Positions 17,944-27,055 of a stretch of DNA of 45,755 nt are shown in pieces. A program made the translations under genes and the position numbers. This stretch comes from Prevotella sp. (lineage in GTDB: Bacteria > Bacteroidota > Bacteroidia > Bacteroidales > Bacteroidaceae). The DNA is taken from contig JALEVZ010000048.1 in NCBI GenBank assembly GCA_022788105.1, positions 1 through 45,755 on the forward strand, in the 5' to 3' direction. Under the pieces are notes generated by a model that was given only the letters and a program-made list of their open reading frames with translations, was not told where the DNA came from and made no database searches. Numbering within the stretch: position 1 is the first letter of the stretch; every line of letters starts with the position of its first letter.

Positions 17944-19512
17944 TCATTCTCTCCTCTGCTTCGCCGACGCTATGCCGAGCTGTTCGCGATATTTAGACAC
18001 GGTGCGGCGCGCCACGGGGCATCCGCGCTCCGCCATGAGTCGTGAGAGCGCTTCGTCGCTGTAGGGAGCGGACTTGTCTTCGTGGTCTACGATGTCGCGC
18101 AGCGTGAGTTTTATGCTGCGTGATGACAGCTCGTCGCCGTTCTCGCCCGTGAAGCTGGAGTTGAAGAAGAACTTCAGCGGGAACACGCCCCAGTTGGTCT
18201 GAACATATTTCACGCTGCACACGCGCGACACGGTAGATATGTCAAGCCCGGTCTTGGCGGCAATGTCTTTGAGCACCATGGGGCGCAGGTCTGCCTCGTC
18301 GCCGTCGGCGAAGAAGCGGCGCTGCCATTCCACGATGGCCGCCATGGTCTTGGTGAGCGTGGCGCGGCGCTGGCGTATCGCCTCAATATATCCTTGCGCC
18401 TTCTCCACCTTCTCCTTAGCGTAGAGCAGCGCCTCCTTGTCTTGACGGCTCATGCCGCGGCGGTTGTTGCGATAGGTCTCCACCATCTCTGCAAACGACG
18501 GCGACACCTTCAGCTCCGGCACCTCGCCACTGTTCAGATACATGCGTGTGGTGCCGTCGTCGAGCGTCTCCACCACAAAGTCGGGCGTCACCTGTTGCAG
18601 GCTGCGACCCTCCGCCTCGCCGAGTGCGGCGCCGGGCTTGGGGTTGAGGCGGCGTATCTCGTTGCGGAAGTCGTCGAACGTGTCGTCGCTCATGTGGTAG
18701 GTCTTGCGCAGCGCGTCCCAGTGTTTGGCTATGAAGTCTTTGTAGCTGTCGGTGAGGATGCGTGTGGTGAGGCGCACCACGGGTGTCTGCTCACGTCGCT
18801 GGAGCTGTAGCAGCAGACACTCGCGCAGGTCGGCGGCGCCGATGCCTGCCGGGTCGAAGGTTTTGAGCAGGTCCATCATACGCTGCACATCGGCGGGCGT
18901 ACACTCCACGTTTTGGAATATCTCTAACTCGTCGCACAGCGTGTCGGCGTCTTTGCGTAGCAGTCCGTCACTGTCGAGCGACCCTATGACATAGTCTATT
19001 ATAGAACATTCGCGCGGTGTGATGTCTTGTTCGCCCACCTGCTCGCGCAGTTTGTCGTAGAACGAAGTAGTGTCGCCCCATACCATCTCCTCATAGTCGG
19101 CGTTGTCGGTGGAGCTGTTGGGATGGAACGACGGTGGCATCTCGTCGTCGCGGCCTATACCTTCGAGGGCGTCGTCGAGGGCGGAGGCACGCTCCTCACG
19201 CTCGCGTTCGCGGCGATACTCCTCGTCGGGTGCCTGCTCACGGCTGTCGGTAGACATAGCGTCGCGGCTGTCGGCACTGACGGGGCCGCGGCTGTCGTCG
19301 CCGTCGGCAGTGCTCGCGTAGCCCTCTGCCTGGTCAAATCCGTCTGCCGACGCCACCTCCAGCGCCGGATTGTCGTCGAGCTCGGCGCGCACATTCTCCT
19401 CCAGCTCTGCCACGGGCATCTCTGTGAGGCGCACCTGTAGCATCTGTTGCTGCGTGAGGCGCTGCACCTGCTGGAGCTTCTGTTCCTGCGTCTGTATGAG
19501 TTCTTGAGCCAT
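17944..19512 (-). CDS. rpoN: RNA polymerase sigma-54 factor
   Basis: 522 aa; Gln-rich region I, core-binding domain, ARRTVSKYREQLGI RpoN box. Confidence 0.97.
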   Translation of the reverse strand: MAQELIQTQEQKLQQVQRLTQQQMLQVRLTEMPVAELEENVRAELDDNPALEVASADGFDQAEGYASTADGDDSRGPVSADSRDAMSTDSREQAPDEEYRREREREERASALDDALEGIGRDDEMPPSFHPNSSTDNADYEEMVWGDTTSFYDKLREQVGEQDITPRECSIIDYVIGSLDSDGLLRKDADTLCDELEIFQNVECTPADVQRMMDLLKTFDPAGIGAADLRECLLLQLQRREQTPVVRLTTRILTDSYKDFIAKHWDALRKTYHMSDDTFDDFRNEIRRLNPKPGAALGEAEGRSLQQVTPDFVVETLDDGTTRMYLNSGEVPELKVSPSFAEMVETYRNNRRGMSRQDKEALLYAKEKVEKAQGYIEAIRQRRATLTKTMAAIVEWQRRFFADGDEADLRPMVLKDIAAKTGLDISTVSRVCSVKYVQTNWGVFPLKFFFNSSFTGENGDELSSRSIKLTLRDIVDHEDKSAPYSDEALSRLMAERGCPVARRTVSKYREQLGIASAKQRRE

Positions 19513-19702
19513 TGTGCTTTATATGGTGTCTGTTTCTGAATCTTTGTCTTGGGCGTGCAGAGCGTCACTGCGTCTTGGCTGTTGCAGCAAGCCACAGACC
19601 TGCACGCCTGTTGCTGAAGTTTCGCAAGCCGTAAACACGCTATTAGCATGTCTTAAACACGCGAAACTTAAACAATATTATAATATTGGTGTCTGCACAG
19701 TG

Positions 19703-19710
19703 CAAAGGTA
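19703..19710 (-). promoter_or_regulatory. -7 box (TACCTTTG) for rpoN
   Basis: caaaggta on + is TACCTTTG on -; upstream of the rpoN start. Confidence 0.5.
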
Positions 19711-20076
19711 GTGCAAAAAAACAAATAAGGAAAAAAAAGCACACTAATTTTTCGATGTCCCCTTTTTACCTTCCCTCCCATCTCCTCCATCCACGGCCCT
19801 CTCCCCGGCGGGGAGAGACGGAGAGGGGCTTTCTTTGCCTTTAACCTCCCATCTCCTCCATCAACGGCCCTCTCCCCGGCGGGGAGAGATGGCGCGGGAC
19901 TGTTTTCGTTTTGTTAACACTGTGGTCCAAAAATAATTTCTTTATGGTAATATTATTTCCATACTTACCACTACCTTTGCCACCGCAACAAAGCATAATG
20001 TTTAACCTATAAAAACCAAAACCATAAGAGACATGTAACACATACACACGCAGAACTACGCTTTATTTTCATGCAC

Positions 20077-20113
20077 GTGTGTCCCCTCCCATCGTGGCGG
20101 GGGCACATTTTTA
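20077..20113 (+). terminator. Terminator-like hairpin upstream of the 20219 gene (possible attenuator or sRNA terminator)
   Basis: gtgtcccc ... gggggcac stem followed by attttt. Confidence 0.45.
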
Positions 20114-20218
20114 ACTTTAAACTAACATCATTTTAACTAAAGTTTCGCAAGTTCCTGCTTCAGCAAGAACTTGCTGTCAGTTAAAATTTTAATTAAAACA
20201 GAAAGGAAGAAAAGAAAA

Positions 20219-20662
20219 ATGATTCAAGCTAATCAGTTCGTAATATGTCATCTGCCGGAAGGCAAGAAGAGCATGCTATCACCCGAACAACTCGAAGAGG
20301 GCAAGCGACGACTCGTAAGCCAAGCCCTCGGGTGGCTAAACCTTGACGAGACGGCAAGGGCACAGTGGCTCGGCACGAAGACCGACCTACTGGAGATAGT
20401 GCGCTACGTCTATGAGTCGCAACTCGTAGTGGCAAAAGACGGGCGCCCGGCATCGTTTAGATGGCTCGCCATGATGTTTGCACAGAAGCTGCACACGAGC
20501 TTCGCCGACGACACTCTCTACCGTCTCAGCTACCAGGCGGAGAGTCGCAAGGGGGTCATCATGCCCACCATGTTGTGGCGCTACACGTGGCGCATGTTCG
20601 TGGCGATGAACCCCGACCCGCTCCAAAACCTCGTCGTCTGTCTCTCGCCACACAAGGCTTAA
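20219..20662 (+). CDS. conserved hypothetical protein, about 147 aa
   Basis: start trimmed to MIQANQFVICHLPEGKK after purine-rich leader; stop followed closely by the M15 peptidase ORF (likely operon). Confidence 0.75.
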   Translation: MIQANQFVICHLPEGKKSMLSPEQLEEGKRRLVSQALGWLNLDETARAQWLGTKTDLLEIVRYVYESQLVVAKDGRPASFRWLAMMFAQKLHTSFADDTLYRLSYQAESRKGVIMPTMLWRYTWRMFVAMNPDPLQNLVVCLSPHKA

Positions 20663-20676
20663 CCCTCTCTCCTACC

Positions 20677-21273
20677 ATGAACACAAACATAAAAACAAGT
20701 ACAAACACAACCATGAACACGAATATAAAGAATTTGAACACAAAAACTTTGAACATGAACATAAACACCTTGTCACGCGCCGACGCCGTACACGCCAAGT
20801 CGCGCATAGCCGCAGCAGAACGAGCACGCATAGCGCCACCCGACACCCGTCTGTCCGAACACTTCACGCTGAGAGAGTTTACCGACTCTGGCACGGCGCG
20901 ACAACACAACATCGACAACACGCCGCAGCCCATACATATAGAACGGCTACGCGCCCTCTGCCAGCAGTCGCTCGAACCGCTCCGCCGACGGTTTGGCGCG
21001 ATACGCGTCACAAGCGGATATCGCAGTCAGCGCCTCAACGCCCTCGTGGGTGGCGCGCCGACAAGCCAACACACCATGGGCGAGGCGGCAGACATACACA
21101 CCGGCGGACGCGAGACGTCGCAGAAGATGTATGACTACGCACGCCAGCATGTGCCTTACGACCAGCTCATACTCGAGCGCAAAGTCTCGCACGGCACCTA
21201 TTGGCTGCACCTCAGCCTACGCTCCGACCGCCCCGGCAACCGCCACGAGGCGTTCCAGCTCACGGTGAAGTAG
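20677..21273 (+). CDS. M15 family D-Ala-D-Ala carboxypeptidase-like protein (Peptidase_M15_3)
   Basis: RVTSGYRSQRLNALVGGAPTSQHTMGEAADIHTGG and YWLHLS zinc peptidase motifs. Confidence 0.9.
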   Translation: MNTNIKTSTNTTMNTNIKNLNTKTLNMNINTLSRADAVHAKSRIAAAERARIAPPDTRLSEHFTLREFTDSGTARQHNIDNTPQPIHIERLRALCQQSLEPLRRRFGAIRVTSGYRSQRLNALVGGAPTSQHTMGEAADIHTGGRETSQKMYDYARQHVPYDQLILERKVSHGTYWLHLSLRSDRPGNRHEAFQLTVK

Positions 21274-21360
21274 CAAACGAAAAACGCGCGCTGTAAAAAG
21301 GCTCACAAGTTAGCGGCGACACTAACCTGCGAGCCTCGTGCGAGCGTCTGATGACAAACG

Positions 21361-22674
21361 CTATTTCCTCGGAAACGTTGTCTTGTCCTTTACCATCATT
21401 CCATTTACGTCTCCAATAAAGCCCATCGACTTGGCATAGTCGGGGAGGTATTTAACAATTTTGACATCCTCGCCGCCAAACACAATGTTTTCGGGAAATC
21501 CGATGATAGAGCGCATATAGTAGTTGAAAGCTATGCTGCTTATCGTGGAGCAGTCTTCTGCAAACGAATAGCTCACCATGCAGCCCCAGTTAAGGGGCGA
21601 CGACTCTCGGGTATAGTTTAAGGTTTCGCCATTCTGCAACTTCGGACCGTCTGATGACCTGAAAGCAAAGTTAGCAGATTGCCTATATGGGAAATATTCT
21701 ATCTTGAAGCCATTGCAGGTCTGCGACTTAAACAGCAGTTGTGGGTCAAGACTCTTTATAGACATCGGCGGTATGGCTATCACGCGCTGCGAATAGGTGG
21801 TGTTCACCGTGGTATTGCTCTTGTTGCTTCCCACACCTATGCCACCAGCAAGGGTGCCTATTGCTCCGCCTACGCCAAGTGCTCCTGCTACAGCGCCGAG
21901 ATTCACCCCGACACCTGAACCGTCGGTCTGGCTTGACGAACTGGAAGAGGGAATGTAATAAGCCTCTGCTATGCCGTTGCGCATGAAGAAGCTGTTGCCC
22001 AAGTCTATATATATCGTTCTGTTCGTCTTGTTTTTTACTTGAATCTGCATCGCTGGTTTGTCATAATTAACCAGATTCTCCGAGAACGTCAATTTGTTTA
22101 CGCCGTTCTGACTAATAAGCACATCCAGCTTCGTATTCAACCCATTCGGATAATTGAGTTGTCCTGTCTTGGTGATTATCTCGATGTCGTCATTTACCAA
22201 CTGCGAGTCCTCCCCATAGCCTATTACTGCATACAGCAGTCCGGCATTGCCGCCCTTCTTACCAACATACTCTGGAGCATAAGTGTTAGAGTAAGCTATC
22301 AGCTCTTCGCTGCGTTTCTGCGACGCCGCGCTGACCGTAGCCTGGGGAGCACCCTGCGAAGCCACAGCCGATTGCTGCGCAGGAGAAGATGCCTGCGCAG
22401 GAGAAGGAGTAGAAGAAGTTGCGCTGCTTGGCTGGGCGCCATTGCCCAGGTCATACTTCGTGCCGTCCTTTCGTTTTATCATAAACACGTCAGCCTTGTT
22501 GATGCGCAAAATCGCAGCATCTGCCTTATCCTCTGATTTATAAAACACGGCATTGGTGCCAACCTCTACTTCGTACACATTCTTCACATCGCCATTATTG
22601 GTTATCAACACATCCTGTGCATACGCGCTTACCCCTGCCATCAGAGAGCAAGCAAAAAATATTAGCTTCTTCAT
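21361..22674 (-). CDS. secreted protein of unknown function, paralog A (glycine-rich hydrophobic segment)
   Basis: 437 aa; signal peptide MKKLIFFACSLMAGVSAYAQ; GAVAGALGVGGAIGTLAGGIGVG. Confidence 0.85.
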   Translation of the reverse strand: MKKLIFFACSLMAGVSAYAQDVLITNNGDVKNVYEVEVGTNAVFYKSEDKADAAILRINKADVFMIKRKDGTKYDLGNGAQPSSATSSTPSPAQASSPAQQSAVASQGAPQATVSAASQKRSEELIAYSNTYAPEYVGKKGGNAGLLYAVIGYGEDSQLVNDDIEIITKTGQLNYPNGLNTKLDVLISQNGVNKLTFSENLVNYDKPAMQIQVKNKTNRTIYIDLGNSFFMRNGIAEAYYIPSSSSSSQTDGSGVGVNLGAVAGALGVGGAIGTLAGGIGVGSNKSNTTVNTTYSQRVIAIPPMSIKSLDPQLLFKSQTCNGFKIEYFPYRQSANFAFRSSDGPKLQNGETLNYTRESSPLNWGCMVSYSFAEDCSTISSIAFNYYMRSIIGFPENIVFGGEDVKIVKYLPDYAKSMGFIGDVNGMMVKDKTTFPRK

Positions 22675-22716
22675 GAATGCTTGATTTTCAAGATATATAT
22701 AAACTGCTATTAATTC

Positions 22717-24033
22717 TTATTTGTCGCCACGCTTGAATACATCATTCTTTGGAAGGAGTTTGCTCACGCCTTCCACCACCTGACCGACAAACGCTGTGCA
22801 CTTTTTAAAATCAGGAATAACCTTTGGAAGCTTTGTACAGATAAATTTCGGATAGCCACTGGATTTTGCAAAACCAACAATACGGCGCAAATGCAAGTTA
22901 AACGACAGGCTTTTCTCATTTTGGCATGTCTCCGTGTCTGAATAAGAAACTAAGAAAGCAAACTTGATTGGAGATGTACCTTCTGAGAAATCATGAGTCT
23001 CACCATTCATATAGTTTCCATCTGCCTTTGTGGCAAAAGAAAATGCAGGAACCCAATTGTTAGGTCTCGAAGAATCAATATACAAGCCGTCGCAAGCTTT
23101 ATACTTATATGGATCCGGAAACAGAAGTTGGTTATCAAGCTCCTTGACAGACATTGGCGGGACGGCAACGACACGCTGGGAAAAAGTTGTACTAACGGAA
23201 CCAGACGTATTTCCACCACCTACATTTACTCCACCGGCAAGCGTTCCTAATGCTCCACCGACTCCAATAGCACCGGCTACGGCTCCAAGGTTAACACTTG
23301 CTCCGGAGGAACTTGAGCTACTCGTTGATGTTGAAGTAGGAATATAATATGCTGTAGCTACTCCGTTTCGCATTATGAAGGAATTTCCTAAATCGACATA
23401 AAGTGTCCTGTTTGTCTTGTTTTTAAGACACAGCTTAAAAACGGGGTTAGAATAATAGGCACTAAAGTCAATAAAAGTAGCCCCACCATCACCATTATTC
23501 AGTGCACCAACCAAACTATTACGTGCAGCAGCAGCAGTTAAAGCACTTGAACCAATAAAACATTCAATTTCCAAGTCATCATTAACTAACTGTGAACCGT
23601 TGCCGTAGCCCATGATACAAAACACACGGTCGCAGTCTTTCTTCGTGTCCGTGCCGACATACTCCGGATTAAAGTCATTAGCCTGGCTGATTATCTCATC
23701 ATTCCTCTTCTTAGACTCTGCAGAAATCGATGCCGTCTGCGAAGACGGTGCCTGCGCAGGAGAAGGAGTAGAAGAAGTTGCGCTGCTTGGTTGGGCGCCA
23801 TTGCCCAGGTCATACTTCGTGCCGTCCTTCCGCTTTATCATTATCACGTCGTCTTTCTTTATGCGCAATGTTGGAGCATCAGCCTTGTCTGCCTCTTTAT
23901 AAAACACCGTAGAAGGCCCGACCTCAACATCATACACCTTCTTCACATCACCCTCTTGGGTTATCAACACATCCTGTGCATACGCGCTTACCCCTGCCAT
24001 CAGAGAGCAAGCAAAAATCATAAGTTTCTTCAT
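22717..24033 (-). CDS. secreted protein of unknown function, paralog B
   Basis: 438 aa; near-identical N-terminus to paralog A; GAVAGAIGVGGALGTLAGGVNVGGG. Confidence 0.85.
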   Translation of the reverse strand: MKKLMIFACSLMAGVSAYAQDVLITQEGDVKKVYDVEVGPSTVFYKEADKADAPTLRIKKDDVIMIKRKDGTKYDLGNGAQPSSATSSTPSPAQAPSSQTASISAESKKRNDEIISQANDFNPEYVGTDTKKDCDRVFCIMGYGNGSQLVNDDLEIECFIGSSALTAAAARNSLVGALNNGDGGATFIDFSAYYSNPVFKLCLKNKTNRTLYVDLGNSFIMRNGVATAYYIPTSTSTSSSSSSGASVNLGAVAGAIGVGGALGTLAGGVNVGGGNTSGSVSTTFSQRVVAVPPMSVKELDNQLLFPDPYKYKACDGLYIDSSRPNNWVPAFSFATKADGNYMNGETHDFSEGTSPIKFAFLVSYSDTETCQNEKSLSFNLHLRRIVGFAKSSGYPKFICTKLPKVIPDFKKCTAFVGQVVEGVSKLLPKNDVFKRGDK

Positions 24034-24197
24034 AAATGTTTACTTTTGTAACATACAAAAATAAACATTAATCTTCAATCGGCAAAACGCCAAAATCGCA
24101 CAAATGGCTTAAACGGTCGGCTACGCGGTTTATGTGGTCAAAAATAATGCTTATGTGGTAAAAAAAAATTGCGGAGCCTTGTCACTACGCACGCCGT

Positions 24198-24243
24198 CAA
24201 CGCCCATCATCGCCACCAGACAACGCCCATCATCGCCACCAGA
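24198..24243. repeat. 23-bp direct duplication
   Basis: caacgcccatcatcgccaccaga twice in tandem. Confidence 0.95.
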
Positions 24244-24366
24244 CACACAGATTCGCTGTGGAAACGCGCGCTGTGAGAGAGGGAGGGAGTAGCGTGACGA
24301 CACCAGCGAAGACTATCGCTTAACTTAAAAAATGCCTTATTCTGTCATTTTCTCAAATATAAATGT

Positions 24367-24374
24367 TATTTTTG
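24367..24374 (+). promoter_or_regulatory. -7 box (TATTTTTG) very close to the DUF4294 start codon
   Basis: TAnnTTTG match ending 7 nt before ATG 24381. Confidence 0.45.
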
Positions 24375-24380
24375 CACCAC

Positions 24381-25028
24381 ATGACAAGAATAGTCTTAAT
24401 CGCCATATTATCGTTGCTCGCCACGCTGCACGCCGCAGCGCAGACCGACCATGTGCAGCTACGCGTACACCCCGAAGACCGCGAAGTGAACATGGACGAC
24501 CCCACGTTTGTGCCCATGGTGAAGGTGGGCAAAGCCCTCGACCGCGGCGACAGCATACAGTACGTGGAGCTGAACCCCGTGTACTGCTACCCCACGCCCG
24601 TGTTCAAAAACGCGAAGCAGCGCGCAGCATACAACCGCCTGGTCTACAACGTGAAGAAGGTGCTGCCCATAGCCAAAGAGGTGAACACCCTCATCATAGA
24701 GACCTACGACGTGTTGCAGACCCTCCCCGACAAACGGGCGAAAGACCAGCACCTGAAAATTGTGGAACGAGAGATAAAGCGCGAATACACGCCACGCATG
24801 AAAAAGCTGACCTACCAGCAGGGCAAGCTGCTCATAAAGCTCGTCTACCGCGAGTGCAACTCATCCTCATACCAGCTCATACAGGCGTTTCTCGGACCCA
24901 TACGCGCCGGCTTCTACCAGGCGTTCGCCGCACTCTTCGGCGCCAGCCTCACCAAGAAATATGACCCCGAAGGCACCGACCGCATGACCGAGCGCGTAGT
25001 CAGAATGGTGGAGGCGGGGCAGATATAA
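24381..25028 (+). CDS. DUF4294 domain protein, secreted
   Basis: signal peptide MTRIVLIAILSLLATLHAAAQ; family-typical VYCYPTPVFKNAKQRAAYNRLVYNVKKVLPIAKE. Confidence 0.88.
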   Translation: MTRIVLIAILSLLATLHAAAQTDHVQLRVHPEDREVNMDDPTFVPMVKVGKALDRGDSIQYVELNPVYCYPTPVFKNAKQRAAYNRLVYNVKKVLPIAKEVNTLIIETYDVLQTLPDKRAKDQHLKIVEREIKREYTPRMKKLTYQQGKLLIKLVYRECNSSSYQLIQAFLGPIRAGFYQAFAALFGASLTKKYDPEGTDRMTERVVRMVEAGQI

Positions 25029-25055
25029 GCCACCAGTAAGACACAAGACAACCAT

Positions 25056-25088
25056 TTGTAACAAAGACATTTACTTGCAACAAAGACA
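25056..25088. repeat. Two direct 14-bp repeats upstream of the DNA adenine methylase
   Basis: ttgtaacaaagaca and ttgcaacaaagaca, 19 bp apart. Confidence 0.8.
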
Positions 25089-25098
25089 AAAAGCGACT

Positions 25099-26064
25099 AT
25101 GACAAAAGCGAAACCATTTATCAAGTGGGTCGGCGGTAAGAGCCAACTCATAAACCAGCTGGACGAGAAACTGCCAGCCGACTTTGATAATTGGCACAAT
25201 GTGACATACATCGAACCGTTTGTAGGCGGAGGAGCCATGCTCTTCTACATGCTCCAACGTTACCCCAACATCCGCCAGGCGGTAATCAACGACATAAACC
25301 CAGACCTCACCACCTGCTACAAAACGGTAAGAGACCACGCGCAGCTGCTTGTCGAGTCGCTGAAAGACATGGAGCAGACCTACCTCTCCATACTTGACGA
25401 AGAGCAGCGAAAAGAGTTTTTTCTCACCATACGCGAGCGCTACAACAGCAAGTCTGCTGACGCAATAGAAAACACCACCATGTTCTTCTTCCTAAACAGA
25501 ACATGCTTCAACGGGCTGTATCGTGTCAACAAGAAAGGACTCTTCAACGTGCCTTTCGGCAGATACAAAAGACCTACCATCTGCGACCCCGACACCATAC
25601 GCAAAGACAGCGAACTGCTACAACGGGTCGAGATATTGACTGGCGACTTTGAAAAGACATTTACACACGCTCAAGGACAGACGTTTTTCTACTTCGACCC
25701 GCCATACCGCCCACTTAGCAACACGTCAAGCTTCAACAGCTATGTGAAAGAAGCGTTCAACGACGATGCACAAATACGGCTGAAGACCTACTGCGACCGC
25801 ATCAGCGACAAAGGCCACGAATTTATGCTCAGCAACTCTGACAGCAGGAGCAAGAACACGGAAGACGACTTCTTCGACCAACTCTATGCCGCCTACCACA
25901 TAGACCGAGTGTGGGCGTCGCGCAGCATAAACTCAAACCCTGAGAAGAGAGGCAAGCTGACCGAGATAGTAGTGCGCAACTATCACGCCACGAAAGCCGC
26001 GCCCAACACCTGCACACACAAACCCATACCCTGTCTGCAAGCAGTAGAGGCGGAAGCCTATTAA
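25099..26064 (+). CDS. DNA adenine methylase, Dam/DpnM-type (alpha class, predicted GATC)
   Basis: FIKWVGGKSQL, EPFVGGGAM, FYFDPPYRPLS; next to DpnII-like endonuclease. Confidence 0.93.
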   Translation: MTKAKPFIKWVGGKSQLINQLDEKLPADFDNWHNVTYIEPFVGGGAMLFYMLQRYPNIRQAVINDINPDLTTCYKTVRDHAQLLVESLKDMEQTYLSILDEEQRKEFFLTIRERYNSKSADAIENTTMFFFLNRTCFNGLYRVNKKGLFNVPFGRYKRPTICDPDTIRKDSELLQRVEILTGDFEKTFTHAQGQTFFYFDPPYRPLSNTSSFNSYVKEAFNDDAQIRLKTYCDRISDKGHEFMLSNSDSRSKNTEDDFFDQLYAAYHIDRVWASRSINSNPEKRGKLTEIVVRNYHATKAAPNTCTHKPIPCLQAVEAEAY

Positions 26065-26110
26065 GGCACAAACGTGCAGTCACAACCAGTAATCCATAAC
26101 CTATTGACAT

Positions 26111-27055
26111 ATGTTTATTGACAAGACACCAAGCGAACGAATAGAGATATTCACGCAAAACCTATTGCCCACAAACAGGGGCTTCAACTACTACGTAGAC
26201 TGGTCAAACGTCGGCGGCTACGACCATCTACTCGTTGAGATACACGCCATAGACGTATTGATCGCCGCTTCAGACGACGATTTCTACCCCAAATTCAAGA
26301 CCTTACTACAGCGACTGCCCACGACAACAGCGCTGTTCCCGTTGCTTTTCGGACTGGCAAAGGAGGAGCGCAAGAAGCTACACAAGGGCAAGAACGCGCT
26401 GCTCATCATTCAAGACGAAATAGACAGCGCCGACAACCTGGAGTTTCGCTTCCCTCTCAAGGCGGAGGCGCTGACAGACGAAGACATAGACAACTACTAC
26501 CTATTCTTCGTACAGATAGGGCTAAAACACCTGTACCAACACATCATAGAGAAAAGCACGGCAGACTACATTGCTGGCGTGCTCGTAGGGCTTGACTCCA
26601 ACGGCAGAAAGAACAGGGGCGGCATGGCCTTTGAGTTGGCATGTATGCCCATTTTTGAGAAAGTGTGTAGCAAACACAAGCTCATACTGCTGTCGCAAAA
26701 GAAGTTCAAGGAGCTGAGAAAATATGGTTTCGACATCTCCAAAGACGTGGAAAACAGAAAGGCAGACTTTATAGTCGTGGATCGTGAAAACAGAAAAGCG
26801 ATGAACTTTGAAGTGAACTTCTTCAACGGCACCGGCTCTAAGCCAGAGGAGATAATCGACTCGTACATCACACGACAAAACAATCTGGCACAGATCGGCA
26901 TAGCGTTTTCGCTGGTCACCGACGGTAACGACTGTTGGCAAAACGCACAAAACCAACTGAAAAAAGGCTTCCGACACATGAACTATCTGCAAAACTTCTA
27001 CATGCTGAAACGCGGCATGCTGGAGGAGATAATAAAAGAAGTGTTTAGCAAATGA
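26111..27055 (+). CDS. DpnII/MboI-family type II restriction endonuclease (predicted GATC)
   Basis: 314 aa; RGGMAFELACMPIF, KADFIVVDRENRKAMNFEVNFFNGTGSKPEEI; between two MTases. Confidence 0.88.
   Translation: MFIDKTPSERIEIFTQNLLPTNRGFNYYVDWSNVGGYDHLLVEIHAIDVLIAASDDDFYPKFKTLLQRLPTTTALFPLLFGLAKEERKKLHKGKNALLIIQDEIDSADNLEFRFPLKAEALTDEDIDNYYLFFVQIGLKHLYQHIIEKSTADYIAGVLVGLDSNGRKNRGGMAFELACMPIFEKVCSKHKLILLSQKKFKELRKYGFDISKDVENRKADFIVVDRENRKAMNFEVNFFNGTGSKPEEIIDSYITRQNNLAQIGIAFSLVTDGNDCWQNAQNQLKKGFRHMNYLQNFYMLKRGMLEEIIKEVFSK

Noticed and set aside
20461-20676. Long 5' extension of the M15 peptidase ORF
   Set aside because: Overlaps the 20219 gene in another frame; ATG at 20677 is a better start
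21285-21345. Imperfect hairpin aggctcacaagttag...ctaacctgcgagcct as a terminator
   Set aside because: Stem has several mismatches and there is no T-run; left uncalled
24332-24964. 210-aa His/Arg-rich ORF overlapping DUF4294
   Set aside because: Frame-shifted shadow of the DUF4294 gene
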